A stretch of 64,000 nucleotides of DNA from Halobellus sp. Atlit-31R (GTDB lineage Archaea; Halobacteriota; Halobacteria; Halobacteriales; Haloferacaceae), in contig QPLR01000006.1 in the NCBI GenBank assembly GCA_003665935.1, positions 124,001 to 188,000 on the forward strand. Reading direction: 5' to 3'. The notes beneath the pieces are model-generated. The model was not told the origin of the DNA, did no database searches, and saw only the letters and a program-made list of their open reading frames with translations. The position numbers were made by a program, and so were the translations under genes. Every line of letters starts with the position of its first letter. Positions within the stretch are counted from its first letter, which is position 1. This document shows positions 63,151-64,000 of the stretch, piece after piece.

Positions 63151-64000
63151 CTGACGCGGTCTCCGTCCTCCCGTTCCTCGCGGTCCTGCTCCCAGCGGTC
63201 GCCATCCCGTTCATCTGGGCGGTGCGGAAGCGCCCGAATCGCCGGGAAGCGGTCACGCTGCTCGCGGCGGTCGGGACGCTGGCCGTCGTGTGGACGATGA
63301 CCCGGACTCCGACGACGCCGGTCACGCCGCTTGGATCGATCGCCGGTGTCCCCTTCGAGCTGCGGGCGGACGCCGCCGGGCTCCTGTTCGCGCTGCTGGC
63401 GAGCACGCTCTGGCTCGTCACGAGCGTCTACAGCATCGGCTACGTCCGGACGGTCGGCGAGGTGGGGCAGACGCGCTACTTCGCGGCATTCGCCGCGAGC
63501 ATCGCCGCCACGATGGGCGTCGCGTTCGCTGCGAACCTGTTCACGCTGATCGTGTTCTACGAGCTGCTGACGCTCGCGACGTACCCGCTCGTCGTCCACA
63601 GCGGCACGGCCGAGGCCCGATCCGCCGGCCGGACGTACGTGGCGTACACCCTCGGCGGCGGCGTCGTCGCACTCGGGGGCATCGTCCTCGTCAACGTCCT
63701 CGCCGGGACCGTCACGTTCTCGCCGGGCGGCATCGCCGGACTGGCCGCGGCGGACCCGACGCTCGCGCAGATCGCGTTCGCGCTCCTCGCCGTCGGGTTC
63801 GGCGTCAAGACCGCTCTCGTCCCGCTCCACGGTTGGCTACCGGCGGCGATGGTCGCCCCGACACCCGTCTCGGGGCTGCTGCACGCTGTCGCCGTCGTCA
63901 AGAGCGGGGTGTTCGCACTCGGTCGGACCGTGCTCTACGTGTTCGGCCCCGAGACGACGTGGGACATCGGCGTCGGGCTCCCGCTGGCGATCGCGGCCGC
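63147..64000 (+). CDS. Second MrpD/NuoL-like antiporter subunit (partial, runs off the window)
   Basis: The ATG at 63147 overlaps the mnhD stop (ATGA) and the frame stays open to the window end, about 284 codons. It is another NuoM/L-like antiporter subunit: LFTLIVFYELLTLATYPLVVHSG has the conserved helix-5 glutamate, and VKTALVPLHGWLPAAMVAP with the following LLHAVAVVKSGVFAL is a textbook H/K proton-channel region. In archaeal Mrp operons extra D-like genes stand in for the N-terminal part of MrpA, and the split C-terminal A-like gene upstream fits that. The 3' end is not visible. Confidence 0.88.
   Translation, partial: MTDAVSVLPFLAVLLPAVAIPFIWAVRKRPNRREAVTLLAAVGTLAVVWTMTRTPTTPVTPLGSIAGVPFELRADAAGLLFALLASTLWLVTSVYSIGYVRTVGEVGQTRYFAAFAASIAATMGVAFAANLFTLIVFYELLTLATYPLVVHSGTAEARSAGRTYVAYTLGGGVVALGGIVLVNVLAGTVTFSPGGIAGLAAADPTLAQIAFALLAVGFGVKTALVPLHGWLPAAMVAPTPVSGLLHAVAVVKSGVFALGRTVLYVFGPETTWDIGVGLPLAIAA

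Noticed and set aside
1-64000. tRNA or rRNA genes
   Set aside because: I looked for T-arm-like GGTTCGAATCC patterns and rRNA signatures and found none I could support.

Overview
The window looks like part of a haloarchaeal (class Halobacteria) genome. It is GC-rich, its proteins are acidic, it uses many GTG starts and leaderless TATA-type promoters, and it carries haloarchaeal families: a 7TM-PAS-GAF-bacterio-opsin-activator regulator with HTH_10, HalX-type receiver relics, PGF-CTERM-like surface proteins, preQ0/archaeosine biosynthesis and an Mrp (Mnh) antiporter operon. No rRNA, tRNA or CRISPR array was recognised.

Left accessory region (1-12.8 kb). It holds an Mrr-like restriction endonuclease with a zinc ribbon and a membrane tail, two small hypothetical genes, an N-terminally truncated NAD(P)-binding protein, and a run of signal-transduction genes and relics. 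Intact members are a 7TM/BAT regulator (5249-7471) and a PAS histidine kinase (8903-10702). Broken members are a receiver start near 5.14 kb, a HalX-like receiver with an in-frame stop at 10.7 kb, and a PAS fragment at 12.2 kb. TnpB (IS200/IS605-type) debris is scattered through it, and one complete IS6-type element (11390-12085) still has a perfect 8-bp target duplication.

Central region (12.8-44.3 kb). Three consecutive same-strand genes encode giant secreted GLUG-repeat proteins of about 4770, 3208 and 1878 aa. They share an N-terminal module, long composite modules joined by 'QTPPPS'-type linkers, and a C-terminal membrane anchor. The first also carries two cupredoxin-like domains with a complete apparent type-1 copper ligand set, and a PKD-like domain. 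A fourth, truncated copy of the shared 5' end lies at 8.68 kb. The four loci share a motif, GACATATGNAACC, upstream. Three of them have a related leader ORF that overlaps the main start in a GTGA. TnpB debris lies next to the starts. Long identical blocks between genes point to recombination or gene conversion.

Right, core-like region (44.6-64 kb). In order it holds a Tat-lipoprotein PQQ-type sugar dehydrogenase (minus strand), a queD-queE-unknown-queC operon, a three-gene AddAB/UvrD-like operon (minus strand), a metallophosphatase, an MFS transporter, a DoxX-like membrane protein, a tandem UspA protein and a small conserved-looking protein. It ends with an Mrp/Mnh antiporter operon (E, F, G, A-C-terminal-like, B, C, D, second D-like) in which nearly every junction is a 4-nt ATGA/GTGA overlap; the last gene runs off the window.

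Inferred function: the central block probably builds the cell surface (adhesion, matrix or biofilm) and varies by recombination, while the left block is a decaying regulatory neighbourhood shaped by insertion elements.
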